From positions 682,001 to 746,000 of the forward strand of contig NZ_JAFV01000001.1 of the NCBI RefSeq assembly GCF_000526315.1: DNA of 64,000 nt, read 5' to 3'. This DNA is from Methylopila sp. 73B (GTDB taxonomy: Bacteria > Pseudomonadota > Alphaproteobacteria > Rhizobiales > Methylopilaceae). The translations under genes and the position numbers were made by a program. Below the pieces are notes generated by a model. The model saw only the letters and a list, made by a program, of their open reading frames with translations, had not been told where the DNA came from and made no database searches. Positions 1 through 6,640 of the stretch are shown here, one piece after another (the stretch's first letter is position 1; each line of letters opens with the position of its first letter).

Positions 1-1
1 G

Positions 2-301
2 CTGAGGTCGAATTTCAAGGAGCGCATGGAAGGCTGGGCGGTCGCGACCAAAGCCGGCCTCGCCATCAATGAGTTCCGAAACGCTGAAGGCTACGCCTCC
101 GTAGCGCACGGCAATGAGCCGCGCGTTCAGCAGCAGGACGTTCCGCTAAGCGCTGCTTCCGCAATCCCTTCCGCTCCGCCTGCGCCGCCGGCTCCGGCCG
201 CTTCTGAGCCGGACCCTGATAGCTCGGAGAGCGTCGCAAATGACAATGAGCGAGCCCGCCAACTCTTCCGAGCGTCGCACGTCCGCCATGTCACCATTTG
301 A
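2..301 (+). CDS. phage portal protein, C-terminal end (partial)
   Basis: Only the last 99 residues are in the window; the reading frame is open from the left edge, so the gene starts outside. The portal forms the dodecameric ring at the capsid vertex through which DNA enters and leaves. The segment around residues 15 to 50 (GLAINEFR, then GNEPRVQQQDVPLS) resembles the usual end of HK97-family portals, where a short helix with an N-E-x-R motif is followed by a G-D/N-E-P stretch. A proline and alanine-rich tail follows. The next gene starts 62 bases before this one ends. The family is inferred from the short tail only, so the assignment is moderate. No protease or capsid gene follows it. Confidence 0.6.
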   Translation: MRSNFKERMEGWAVATKAGLAINEFRNAEGYASVAHGNEPRVQQQDVPLSAASAIPSAPPAPPAPAASEPDPDSSESVANDNERARQLFRASHVRHVTI

Positions 302-1337
302 CGTTCTGGCTGAGGAGCTCGGCGCGGTAGCTGGACGGCTTGAGCGCGAGGCGGGTCTCAGGATTAGCGCCGCGCTCTCGGACATGCAGAGAGTTGATGC
401 CGAGCGCGAGTTGCGCCTGTCCCGGCTCGAAAGGGCTGCAGAAGACCGGATCGCCAGCCTCCGCGACGGGCGCGATGGTTTGGACGGCGCTCCTGGGACC
501 AATGGTGAGCCCGGCCTTCCCGGCCCGATTGGCGAACGTGGCGAAGCTGGCCCTATGGGCGAGCCTGGTCCGCGCGGAGAGCAGGGTGAGCGCGGAGAAA
601 TGGGGCCTGCTGGCCCAATTGGCGAAACTGGCCCCGCAGGGCCGCAGGGCGAGCGCGGCGCTGACGGCGCCGTAGGCCCCCAAGGCGAGCGTGGAGAGCC
701 TGGAGCCGTTGGCACAGAAGGCCCGTCCGGGCCGCAGGGTGTCCCGGGAGCCGTAGGCCCCCAAGGCGAGCGCGGCTCCGATGGCGCGCCCGGTGTTCAG
801 GGCGAACGCGGAGAGCGCGGCGCTCCTGGCAAATTGAGCCACGTCCGGTCCTATGAGCCCGGCGTGCATTACGAAGGCGACATCGTGACATTCCGTGGCG
901 CCACCTATCAGGCGGGTCGGGACACGGCCAACGATCCTTCACACGAAGATTGGACATGCATCGCCGAGCGCGGTCATGACGGCCAAACTTTCCAAGTTCG
1001 AGGCACTTTCGAGCCCTCGTCGTCGTATTCCCGTTTTGACGTGGTCGCTCTGAACAGCAGTTCCTTCGTGGCCCTCCGGGATGCGCCTGGCGCGTGCCCC
1101 GGAGATGGCTGGCAGGCTTTGGCGATGGGCGGCCGTCGAGGCGAGAAGGGCCCCGCGGGCGAGCGCGGACTGCAGGGAATTGCGGGACGCGATGGGATGC
1201 CCGGCGCGTCCATTGTAGGTTGGGAGACGGACCTCCGCGGCTATGTCGCCACGCCGATCATGAGCGATGGATCGCTTGGGCCTCAACTTGAGGTGCGGGT
1301 GTTCCTCGAGCGCTTTCTTGAAGAGACCGGCCGCTGA
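240..1337 (+). CDS. phage collagen-like protein with chitin-binding-like modules
   Basis: The 365-residue product has an N-terminal helical region (about 1 to 75), a Gly-X-Y collagen-like domain (about 78 to 198, roughly 40 triplets), two short aromatic modules (about 203 to 245 and 250 to 295) and a second short collagen stretch (about 301 to 322). The first module has a G-D-I-V-x-F-x-G-x-x-Y-x-A pattern, typical of small carbohydrate-binding (CBM5/12-like) modules. Collagen-like domains in phages trimerise fibres or decorate virions. The start at 240 lies inside the end of the portal gene; ATG 246 is an alternative. It probably decorates the head or neck. The Gly-X-Y repeat gives high confidence in the domain, but the virion location is inferred. 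Confidence 0.75.
   Translation: MTMSEPANSSERRTSAMSPFDVLAEELGAVAGRLEREAGLRISAALSDMQRVDAERELRLSRLERAAEDRIASLRDGRDGLDGAPGTNGEPGLPGPIGERGEAGPMGEPGPRGEQGERGEMGPAGPIGETGPAGPQGERGADGAVGPQGERGEPGAVGTEGPSGPQGVPGAVGPQGERGSDGAPGVQGERGERGAPGKLSHVRSYEPGVHYEGDIVTFRGATYQAGRDTANDPSHEDWTCIAERGHDGQTFQVRGTFEPSSSYSRFDVVALNSSSFVALRDAPGACPGDGWQALAMGGRRGEKGPAGERGLQGIAGRDGMPGASIVGWETDLRGYVATPIMSDGSLGPQLEVRVFLERFLEETGR
670..771 (+). repeat. direct repeat within the collagen-coding region
   Basis: A 22-base sequence beginning CCGTAGGCCCCCAAGG occurs at 670 to 691 and again at 750 to 771, both encoding V-G-P-Q-G-E-R. The copies are 80 bases apart, not a multiple of 3, because the shared stretch differs in register at its ends only by flanking bases; the reading frame should be rechecked by alignment. 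Such repeats let collagen domains gain or lose triplets by recombination. Confidence 0.5.
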
Positions 1338-1966
1338 TGTCCGTCGTCGTCATCACCCCGCCCGAAGCGCTCCTGACGCCTGAAGAGGCGCAGATGATGG
1401 CTCCGGTGATGGCTGACGACGGCTATGTGCGTGTGCGCGAGCTTCTCGCTGCCGCACAGGCGGCCATAGAGCCGGTTTCTTGGCCTGGGGCGGCCTTCGG
1501 CCGTCAGACGCTCGAATGGCGGCTCTCTGGCTTCCCCTGCGCTTCCGAGCGGCTTCCGTTCGGCCCAGCGTCCAGCATCGTCAGCGTAAAGTACGACGAC
1601 GCGGACGGAGACGAGCGCACAGTCGACGCGGCGGACTATCGGCTGATCGACGGCGGATCGCTTCGGGCTCGGATCGAGCTTCGGCGCAACTGCTCCTGGC
1701 CGGCGACGGACTGCGGCGCAAACGCCGTAAGGATCCGTTACGTCACCGGGTCCGAGCGCACCGACCCGCGGCTGTCGGCGGCGAAGCAGGCGATCGTGCT
1801 ATCGGCTACGGCTCTGCGGTCGCTCTCGAGCGCGGATCTGGCGCTGAGGTCGGTCGAGGTCGTGGGCGTCAGCACCCGCACGTATGTCGTTTCCGATGCG
1901 GCCTCCAAGATCGTGCAAAGCGCGGTTGACCGCCTGCTGGCCCCCTATTGGGTACCCTCGGTATGA
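1337..1966 (+). CDS. phage head-tail connector (gp6/gp8-like)
   Basis: The 209-residue protein resembles the phiE125 gp8 and HK97 gp6 group of head-tail connectors, which form a ring under the portal. Visible features are the N-terminal P-P-E-A-L-L-T-P-E-E-A, the central phrase L-P-F-G-P-A-S-S-I-V-S-V-K-Y-D-D-A-D-G followed by an acidic loop, and a helical C-terminus with V-D-R-L-L-A-P-Y. Length matches the usual 180 to 220 residues. The start ATG shares one base with the stop of the collagen-like gene (TGATG), so translation is probably coupled. Position directly after the portal region supports the call. Confidence 0.7.
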   Translation: MSVVVITPPEALLTPEEAQMMAPVMADDGYVRVRELLAAAQAAIEPVSWPGAAFGRQTLEWRLSGFPCASERLPFGPASSIVSVKYDDADGDERTVDAADYRLIDGGSLRARIELRRNCSWPATDCGANAVRIRYVTGSERTDPRLSAAKQAIVLSATALRSLSSADLALRSVEVVGVSTRTYVVSDAASKIVQSAVDRLLAPYWVPSV

Positions 1967-2337
1967 GCGCCGCTCAGATCCGAGCGGACTACGCTCTTTC
2001 GCTCTGTGAAGACGGGGAATGCGTCACGCTTCAGCGGCTGGGGCAGAACGCGTCGGAAGCCATCGATCTCCGCGCTCGGATCATGGGCTTCAGCCCTGAC
2101 GAACTGGCGTCGGGCATTGATCAGGGCTCCCGCAAGATCGTCCTGCTCGCAGAGGACGTCGAGGCGGCAATCGACGAAGGCGCATGGCCTGAGCCGTCTG
2201 CCGGGCGCACGGCCATCGTGAAGAACGACCGCATCGTGGTTCGCGGCGCTCCTCTGAACGTCGAGAGCGTGGACGACAGCACCCGTCGCGTCGGCGGTGT
2301 GCTGATGGCTTACGACATCGTCGCCAAGGGGTTCTGA
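1963..2337 (+). CDS. putative phage head closure or head-tail joining protein
   Basis: A 124-residue product starts at ATG 1963, which overlaps the connector stop by four bases (ATGA). A longer reading from TTG 1948 is possible but less likely because of the coupling. The sequence is acidic and ends in a predicted beta-rich region (R-V-G-G-V-L-M-A-Y-D-I-V-A-K-G-F). No diagnostic motif is visible. Its place between the connector and the tail terminator is where head-closure proteins (such as the lambda FII or SPP1 gp16 types) are encoded, so the name rests mainly on gene order. Confidence 0.5.
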   Translation: MSAAQIRADYALSLCEDGECVTLQRLGQNASEAIDLRARIMGFSPDELASGIDQGSRKIVLLAEDVEAAIDEGAWPEPSAGRTAIVKNDRIVVRGAPLNVESVDDSTRRVGGVLMAYDIVAKGF

Positions 2338-2338
2338 C

Positions 2339-2752
2339 GTGGCCCAGCTCGCGGTGATCGAGGCTGTCGAAGGACGGCTCGCCGAGGTGTGGACCGCGTC
2401 TCCTATTGTTGGGGTTCTCACGCCCGAAGCCGATCCGCACGACGGGTCCCCGTTCCTCGTCGTTCAGTACCCCGTGACCAACTCGGACATCGCCTCGATC
2501 GGCGATCCGGGGAACAACCTCTGGCGCGACGAGGGCGTGTTTCTGGTTCGCGCTTACCGGCCTAAGGGTCAGCTTCGCCAACTGGTCGAAGACGCTGACA
2601 CTGTCGGGCGGATCTTCCGCGGATGGCAATCCGCTGACGGGGTTTTGTCCTGCTTCGCCCCTGAGGGAGCGTCGATCGACGACCGCAACGACGACGGCCT
2701 GTTCGACGTCATCAGCGTTTCGATCCCCTACCACTTCGACCATCTCGGGTAG
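2339..2752 (+). CDS. phage tail terminator / tail completion-like protein
   Basis: This 137-residue protein starts at GTG 2339, one base after the previous stop. The pattern (N-terminal helix, P-F-L-V-V-Q-Y-P, W-R-D-E-G-V-F-L-V-R-A-Y, then a C-terminal strand ending S-V-S-I-P-Y-H-F) resembles the small alpha/beta tail terminators that cap the tail tube and join it to the head. The position just before the tail tube gene fits. No catalytic residues are expected. The assignment is by pattern and gene order and was not tested by a profile search. Confidence 0.55.
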   Translation: MAQLAVIEAVEGRLAEVWTASPIVGVLTPEADPHDGSPFLVVQYPVTNSDIASIGDPGNNLWRDEGVFLVRAYRPKGQLRQLVEDADTVGRIFRGWQSADGVLSCFAPEGASIDDRNDDGLFDVISVSIPYHFDHLG

Positions 2753-2756
2753 TTAG

Positions 2757-2945
2757 ATGAGCAAGCCACTCGTCTTCGGTGATCGCCGGTGCCCTGCAAC
2801 CGGCGCGAAAGTCGAGGCAGTCTTTGAGTTGATGCCCGACGGACGTTTAGAGGTCACCTTATCTGGGGATTACGACTTCGCAACCGCGGTTCTGACTGTG
2901 GCCGAAGTCGAGATGCTCAAACTCCACCTTCTCGGCGAAGGCTAA
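2757..2945 (+). CDS. small phage protein, unknown function
   Basis: A 62-residue acidic protein lies four bases after the tail terminator gene and before a strong terminator, so it ends the connector operon. It has a Cys at residue 12 and a D-x-R-L-E-V-T-L-S-G-D-Y-D-F core that suggests a small beta fold. I do not recognise the family. Size and place are compatible with a small virion accessory protein. Confidence 0.5.
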   Translation: MSKPLVFGDRRCPATGAKVEAVFELMPDGRLEVTLSGDYDFATAVLTVAEVEMLKLHLLGEG

Positions 2946-2971
2946 ATCCAAACGTCATCCCTTTCAGAAAG

Positions 2972-2996
2972 CCCGCCCTGACCGGCGGGTTTTTTG
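2972..2996 (+). terminator. Rho-independent terminator after the connector genes
   Basis: The six-base stem CCCGCC / GGCGGG encloses a six-base loop and is followed by six T. It separates the head-tail connector genes from the tail tube gene, which needs its own promoter in the gap from 2997 to 3095 or read-through. No clear promoter was seen there. Confidence 0.85.
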
Positions 2997-3095
2997 TTGC
3001 CCGAACCGGTCCTTGGGCAAGGCCGTACGGCCCGCTGTGAAGCGCGCCAGCCCGCGTCGTGACGACGCCGGCCATCCCTCAGATGGAGCCCTTCC

Positions 3096-4031
3096 ATGCC
3101 CGCTGATCACAGCAGCACGCGCATCGCGTTCGTGCCTGAAGTCGCCTGGGGAGAGATCCCCGCGACGCCGTCGTTCCAGGCGTTCCGCACGACGCGCGCG
3201 TCGGGGCTGCGGACGAACAAGACGACTGCGGTCTCGGACGAAATCCGTGCCGACCGCAACGTCGCCGACGAGTTTATCCTAGGGCTCGACTGCGCCGGCG
3301 ACTATCCGGTCGAGCTGTCCTACGGCAGCTTCGACCCGCTGCTCGAGGGCCTGCTGTTCGGCACCTGGACGACGAACGTCCTCAAGAACGCGAAGGACCG
3401 GAAGTCCTTCACGTTCGAGGAGACGCGCGAGACCAACGTCGGCACCGGTAAAAGCTTCAGCCGCTTCGCCGGCGCCATGGTCAACCGCGGCGAGTTCACC
3501 GTCCGCGGGCGGCAGAAGATCGAGGCCACCTTCGGCCTGATGGCGAAGTCCGAGCTGCTGGTGACCGGCACGATGTCGGGCGCGACCTACGCCGCCGCGA
3601 GCGCCGAGCCGATCCTGACGGCGTCGAAGAACGTCGCGGCGCTGTCCGTCGTCGGCGCCGCCACGCCGCCGAAGGTGATGGGCCTGTCCTTCACGATCGA
3701 CAACGGCCTGCGGGTGCGGCCGCTCGTCGGCGACGTCTACTCCACCGACTTCGGCGTCGGCCGGTGCGAGGTCACCGGGTCCATGGACGTCTACTTCGAG
3801 AGCAACGAGCTCTACCAGAAGGTGCTCGACCACGGCGGCGGCGCGCTGTCGTTCACGGCCGGAGCCGCGGCGAACAAGAAGTACACGTTCGCCTTCCCCA
3901 AGATCATCTTCCTGAACGGCAACATCCCGCAGGGCGGCAACACCGACGACGTGATGGTCACCATCCCGTTCCGCGCGGTCTACGACGCCACCGAGGCCTG
4001 TTCCGTCAAGATCACGCGGGCCGTGGCGTGA
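3096..4031 (+). CDS. phage major tail tube protein
   Basis: A 311-residue protein starts at ATG 3096 with GGAG 12 bases upstream. It has the profile of long-tail phage tube proteins: an N-terminal F-V-P-E-V-A-W-G-E-I-P, then a beta-sandwich with repeated G-x-Y/F strands, T-G-S-M-D-V-Y-F-E near residue 230, and a C-terminal D-D-V-M-V-T-I-P-F-R-A-V-Y-D module that typically forms the last strand of the tube domain. Such proteins polymerise into hexameric rings around the tape measure. Codon use is more strictly GC-rich than in the genes before the terminator, which may mean a separate evolutionary module. Confidence 0.8.
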   Translation: MPADHSSTRIAFVPEVAWGEIPATPSFQAFRTTRASGLRTNKTTAVSDEIRADRNVADEFILGLDCAGDYPVELSYGSFDPLLEGLLFGTWTTNVLKNAKDRKSFTFEETRETNVGTGKSFSRFAGAMVNRGEFTVRGRQKIEATFGLMAKSELLVTGTMSGATYAAASAEPILTASKNVAALSVVGAATPPKVMGLSFTIDNGLRVRPLVGDVYSTDFGVGRCEVTGSMDVYFESNELYQKVLDHGGGALSFTAGAAANKKYTFAFPKIIFLNGNIPQGGNTDDVMVTIPFRAVYDATEACSVKITRAVA

Positions 4032-4255
4032 TGCGGGTCGCCGCTCTGATCGAGATCGACGACGCCACCGAGACAGTCGTCGTCGATCAAACGGATGACG
4101 CCGGCGCGCTCCGATCCCGGGAGCATTACGTCGTTATCGGCGGCGAGCGGCGAGCATTGATCGGGCTTGTGCGCTTGCCTGATCCAGATGCGGGCACGAC
4201 AGATCTGAAAGCGATCCTTCGCGCTGCAGTCGCTGCTGAAGCTCCGGGCACCTAG
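4031..4255 (+). CDS. small phage protein after tail tube, unknown function
   Basis: The 74-residue protein MRVAALIEIDD... starts at ATG 4031, sharing one base with the tail tube stop (TGATG). It is acidic at the N-terminus and has a strand-rich middle (H-Y-V-V-I-G-G-E-R-R-A-L-I-G-L-V). I do not recognise it. A reverse-strand frame covers its last 122 bases (4134 to 4349), and one of the two may be fortuitous. Coupling to the tail tube gene favours this one. Confidence 0.5.
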   Translation: MRVAALIEIDDATETVVVDQTDDAGALRSREHYVVIGGERRALIGLVRLPDPDAGTTDLKAILRAAVAAEAPGT

Positions 4256-4349
4256 CGCCGAACCCAACGGGGTCTCGGCTCTCGAACCTGTTGATCCCCA
4301 CCATCTGGATTTCCGCGGTCAGACCGCATTTCGCGCACGTCGCGTCCAT
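4134..4349 (-). CDS. possible small zinc-ribbon-like protein antisense to the previous gene
   Basis: Reading from ATG 4349 gives 71 residues, with CAKC at 5 to 8, R-C-P near residue 34 and S-C-P-H-L near residue 53. The C-x2-C...C...C-x-H layout with a following D-Q-A helix resembles a group of very small zinc-binding proteins that I recall from alphaproteobacterial phages, but this is from memory only. It overlaps the forward gene ending at 4255 by 122 bases. The part from 4256 to 4349 has no other gene. Either an antisense gene or an artefact of GC-rich coding bias. Confidence 0.35.
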   Translation of the reverse strand: MDATCAKCGLTAEIQMVGINRFESRDPVGFGARCPELQQRLQREGSLSDLSCPHLDQASAQARSMLAARRR

Positions 4350-4381
4350 GACGATTCCCCCAAACGACAACGGTAGCACCG

Positions 4382-4690
4382 ATGCAGACGATCGAGATCA
4401 CGGCCGAACACGGGTTCTCGGGCTATCCCGACAGCTTCCCCGACGGCCCCAAGGACGATGCGCCTGAGCGCGCCATGTTCTTCGCGCCGGGCTCCGTCCA
4501 CGACGTGGCCGACGACTACGCCGATCTGCTGATCGAGAAGGGGCTGGCGAAGCGCGCGACCAAGGCCGCGGTGAAGGCGGCCGAGAGGGCCGAGGCGGAC
4601 GCCAAGGCTGCGGCGGAGAAGGCGGAGGCCGATGCGGCCGCTGCTGCGGCTTCGCAGGCGCCGGCAAACGAGCAGGAGCGCGGGAAATGA
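4382..4690 (+). CDS. small phage tail-region protein, Ala-rich
   Basis: A 102-residue protein has a folded N-terminal part (about 1 to 55, with P-G-S-V-H-D-V-A-D-D-Y-A-D-L-L-I-E-K-G-L-A-K-R) and a long Ala/Glu/Lys helix (about 56 to 95). The central D-D-Y-A-x-x-L-I-x-x-G-x-A phrase is common in small phage proteins of the tail region. The gene overlaps the next one by four bases (ATGA at 4687), so it is translated with the tail chaperone. Function is unknown. Confidence 0.55.
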   Translation: MQTIEITAEHGFSGYPDSFPDGPKDDAPERAMFFAPGSVHDVADDYADLLIEKGLAKRATKAAVKAAERAEADAKAAAEKAEADAAAAAASQAPANEQERGK

Positions 4691-5100
4691 AGGCGAGCAC
4701 CGCGAAGGCCTACAGCCGCCGCTTCGAGCACGGCGCCTGGGTGAAGAACATTCCCGGCGCGGACGACCTCGCCCTCAAGGTGCGGGCTCGGAACAACACC
4801 GACTACCTGCGCCGCCAGAAGGAGCTGTTCGACGCCGAGCCGGCCGAAAACAAGCCGGGCGGCGTTCTCACGCAGGAGGCGCTTGAGCGCCACGACCGCA
4901 TTCTGCTGCACGAGACGGTGCTGGTCGGCTGGGACAGGTTCACCGACGACGACGAGAAGCCGATCGCGTTCAGCCTTGAAGCCTCGGCGGACTACATCCT
5001 GCCGCCGGACGAGACGATCTTCCGGAGTTGGGTGAACTGGGCGGCGTTCCACGTCGCCGATCAAGGCAAGGACGAACTTGAGGCCGCCGAGGGAAACTGA
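4687..5100 (+). CDS. tail assembly chaperone, short form (gpG-like)
   Basis: The 137-residue product of the zero frame ends at TGA 5098 to 5100. It sits between the tail tube and tape measure genes, where long-tailed phages encode the chaperones that coat the tape measure during tail assembly. The last sense codons GGA AAC form, with the G before them, the slippery heptamer GGGAAAC (5091 to 5097). A -1 shift there continues into the frame that ends at 5441 and would give a fusion of about 251 residues. The lambda gpG/gpGT pair uses the very similar GGGAAAG. Sequence similarity to gpG was not tested, so the call rests on position and the slip site. Confidence 0.75.
   Translation: MKASTAKAYSRRFEHGAWVKNIPGADDLALKVRARNNTDYLRRQKELFDAEPAENKPGGVLTQEALERHDRILLHETVLVGWDRFTDDDEKPIAFSLEASADYILPPDETIFRSWVNWAAFHVADQGKDELEAAEGN
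5091..5097 (+). other. -1 ribosomal frameshift slippery heptamer GGGAAAC
   Basis: The zero frame reads G GGA AAC TGA and the -1 frame reads GGG AAA CTG. This fits the X-XXY-YYZ rule with X=G, Y=A, Z=C. It lies directly before the zero-frame stop, and the -1 frame stays open for 114 further codons. Confidence 0.85.
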
Positions 5101-5441
5101 CCGCCGCCCTACGCTGGCACCTGGCGTGGGGCGCGCACGAGGCGGACCTTCGGGAGTTGCATGAGGAAGAGGGCGGCCCGCTTCCGCCGGCTCTCCGCGA
5201 CAAACCGAAGCTGGCGGCCCATCTGGCGTTCTACTGGAGCGCTTTCATGGACCTCGCGCACGACCGTCAGGTGTTCATGGGCGGGGTCTCATCGATCCCG
5301 TTCCTTGCGATCGACGCCTGGGCGCGCCGCCATAGCGTCGGCGGCGACGGCTTCACTCGCTTGGTGCGCTTGGTGCGCGCGATGGACCGGGTGTGGGTCG
5401 AGGATGCGGCGATACGAGCGAAAGCTCCGCCTGCTAATTGA
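5097..5441 (+). CDS. tail assembly chaperone, frameshift extension (gpT-like)
   Basis: This 114-codon frame has no ATG or GTG with a ribosome site at its beginning; the first possible start is a TTG at 5157. It is best read as the C-terminal part of a fusion: residues 1 to 137 from the zero frame (4687 to 5097), then L-T-A-A-L-R-W-H-L-A-W-G onward. The extension is helical, with W and R-rich segments, as in gpT domains that contact the tail tube protein. The last eight bases overlap the end of a reverse-strand gene. The long open frame with coding-like composition supports its expression. Confidence 0.75.
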   Translation: MTAALRWHLAWGAHEADLRELHEEEGGPLPPALRDKPKLAAHLAFYWSAFMDLAHDRQVFMGGVSSIPFLAIDAWARRHSVGGDGFTRLVRLVRAMDRVWVEDAAIRAKAPPAN

Positions 5442-5901
5442 TCACCGGGGGCTGGGTTTCGACTTGACCATATGAATTTAATGCACAGGCAATCGAGAAC
5501 TCGATGCTACGTCCAGCCAATTCTGTTACCAGAATCACAAATACATCTTGCTTTTGAATTGGCTTGAACTTGGCGGAGAGAAACCGGTCTACTACTGATC
5601 TCATGCGGATTGGGTCGCCGGTCGCTTGTTCGATCTCGGTTGCAATAGCGCCGTCCACAGTCGTGTAAGAAGACAAAACGCTTTTTGCTTTTGCGGGATC
5701 GCCTCCAATTGTCGACAGCAAGTTTTCGATTGGCGACACTGTGTATGAGCGCTTCTTCACATCGGCCTTCGTGATCTTCAGGTCTTGAAGTTTCGGAAGC
5801 TTTCCCGCCGCGGCCAGCAAACAGTGAGATTCGAGGGGGTCGGCAGAAGCCATCCCCGTTCCAGCGGCCAGCGCGAACAGTCCTATCCACCAACTGCGCA
5901 T
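5434..5901 (-). CDS. moron: small exported protein, unknown function
   Basis: The 155-residue product starts at ATG 5901 and has a signal peptide: M-R-S-W-W-I-G-L-F-A-L-A-A-G-T-G-M-A-S-A followed by D-P, with probable cleavage after A-S-A. The mature part has single Cys residues near 28 and 145, perhaps a disulphide. It lies on the reverse strand inside the forward late operon, which is typical of prophage cargo genes expressed in the lysogen. The region 5442 to 5900 is visibly richer in A and T than its neighbours, which suggests separate acquisition. I do not recognise the family. It may alter the host envelope. Confidence 0.65.
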   Translation of the reverse strand: MRSWWIGLFALAAGTGMASADPLESHCLLAAAGKLPKLQDLKITKADVKKRSYTVSPIENLLSTIGGDPAKAKSVLSSYTTVDGAIATEIEQATGDPIRMRSVVDRFLSAKFKPIQKQDVFVILVTELAGRSIEFSIACALNSYGQVETQPPVIN

Positions 5902-5965
5902 GTCGTCCTCCCTCTCGGATTGCCAGAGGGTGGCGGCGCATCCGCGCAATGTCGAGAGCGCCCGC

Positions 5966-6640
5966 ATGTCCAAGCCGCTCCGTCAGATCGTGGAGACGAT
6001 CGTCTCGAACGACCTGTCGCCTGCGGCGCGCCAGCGAATAATCGCTGACTTCGCCCGGCGTAAGCTGGCCGAAGGTGTGGACCAGAACCGCCGGGCGACA
6101 GGCCGCGAGGTGCCATACACGCAGGCGGTCGACGGCCGTCTCGGTGCCCGCTTGGAGAGCGTGAACGCGGACGCCGGCCGCATCCTATTCATGTTCGATG
6201 TGGCGAAGAACGAGCTGTTCGTGTGGATCGCCGAACAGATCGTCAAGCACGCCCCGCGTGGGGTCATCACGCACGACCATGGGCGTTATGCGGACGCCTT
6301 CAAGCTGCTCGCTGGCGGGCGCGAAATGCAGCCTGGCGAACCTCTGCCGAAAGCCGACGAGTTCGTGTTCCTGAACGCCATGCCGTACGCGCGCAAAATC
6401 GAGCGCGGGCTGTCCAAGCAAGCGCCCGACGGGGTGTTGCAAGCCGTCGCGTTGCTGGCGAAGACGCGCTTCAAGGACGTCGCCAACATCACCTTCGGGT
6501 ACCGCTCCTACATGGGCGGCCCGGTTAGTGACTGGGCGAAGCTCAGGCGTCCGTCCAAGACCGGCTACTCACGACGCAAGCGCGATGCGGCGCTGGCGAA
6601 GGACATCCGGCAACCCGCGATCATCGTGAGGCTCTACTGA
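5966..6640 (+). CDS. phage tail-region protein before the tape measure
   Basis: ATG 5966 gives 224 residues; an upstream start at 5900 would overlap the promoter and start of the reverse gene and is less likely. The protein is basic, with a C-terminal region K-T-G-Y-S-R-R-K-R-D. The phrase P-Y-A-R-K-I-E-R-G (residues about 130 to 138) recalls HK97 gp10-like neck proteins, but the place after the chaperones and before the tape measure is unusual for that group. Its last base is the first base of the tape measure start (TGATG). Virion protein is likely; the exact role is open. Confidence 0.5.
   Translation: MSKPLRQIVETIVSNDLSPAARQRIIADFARRKLAEGVDQNRRATGREVPYTQAVDGRLGARLESVNADAGRILFMFDVAKNELFVWIAEQIVKHAPRGVITHDHGRYADAFKLLAGGREMQPGEPLPKADEFVFLNAMPYARKIERGLSKQAPDGVLQAVALLAKTRFKDVANITFGYRSYMGGPVSDWAKLRRPSKTGYSRRKRDAALAKDIRQPAIIVRLY

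Noticed and set aside
146-869. Long reverse-strand frames rich in Pro, Ser and Gly opposite the collagen-like gene
   Set aside because: They are the mirror of the Gly-X-Y coding repeat and follow from its GC-rich triplets; no ribosome site or independent signal.
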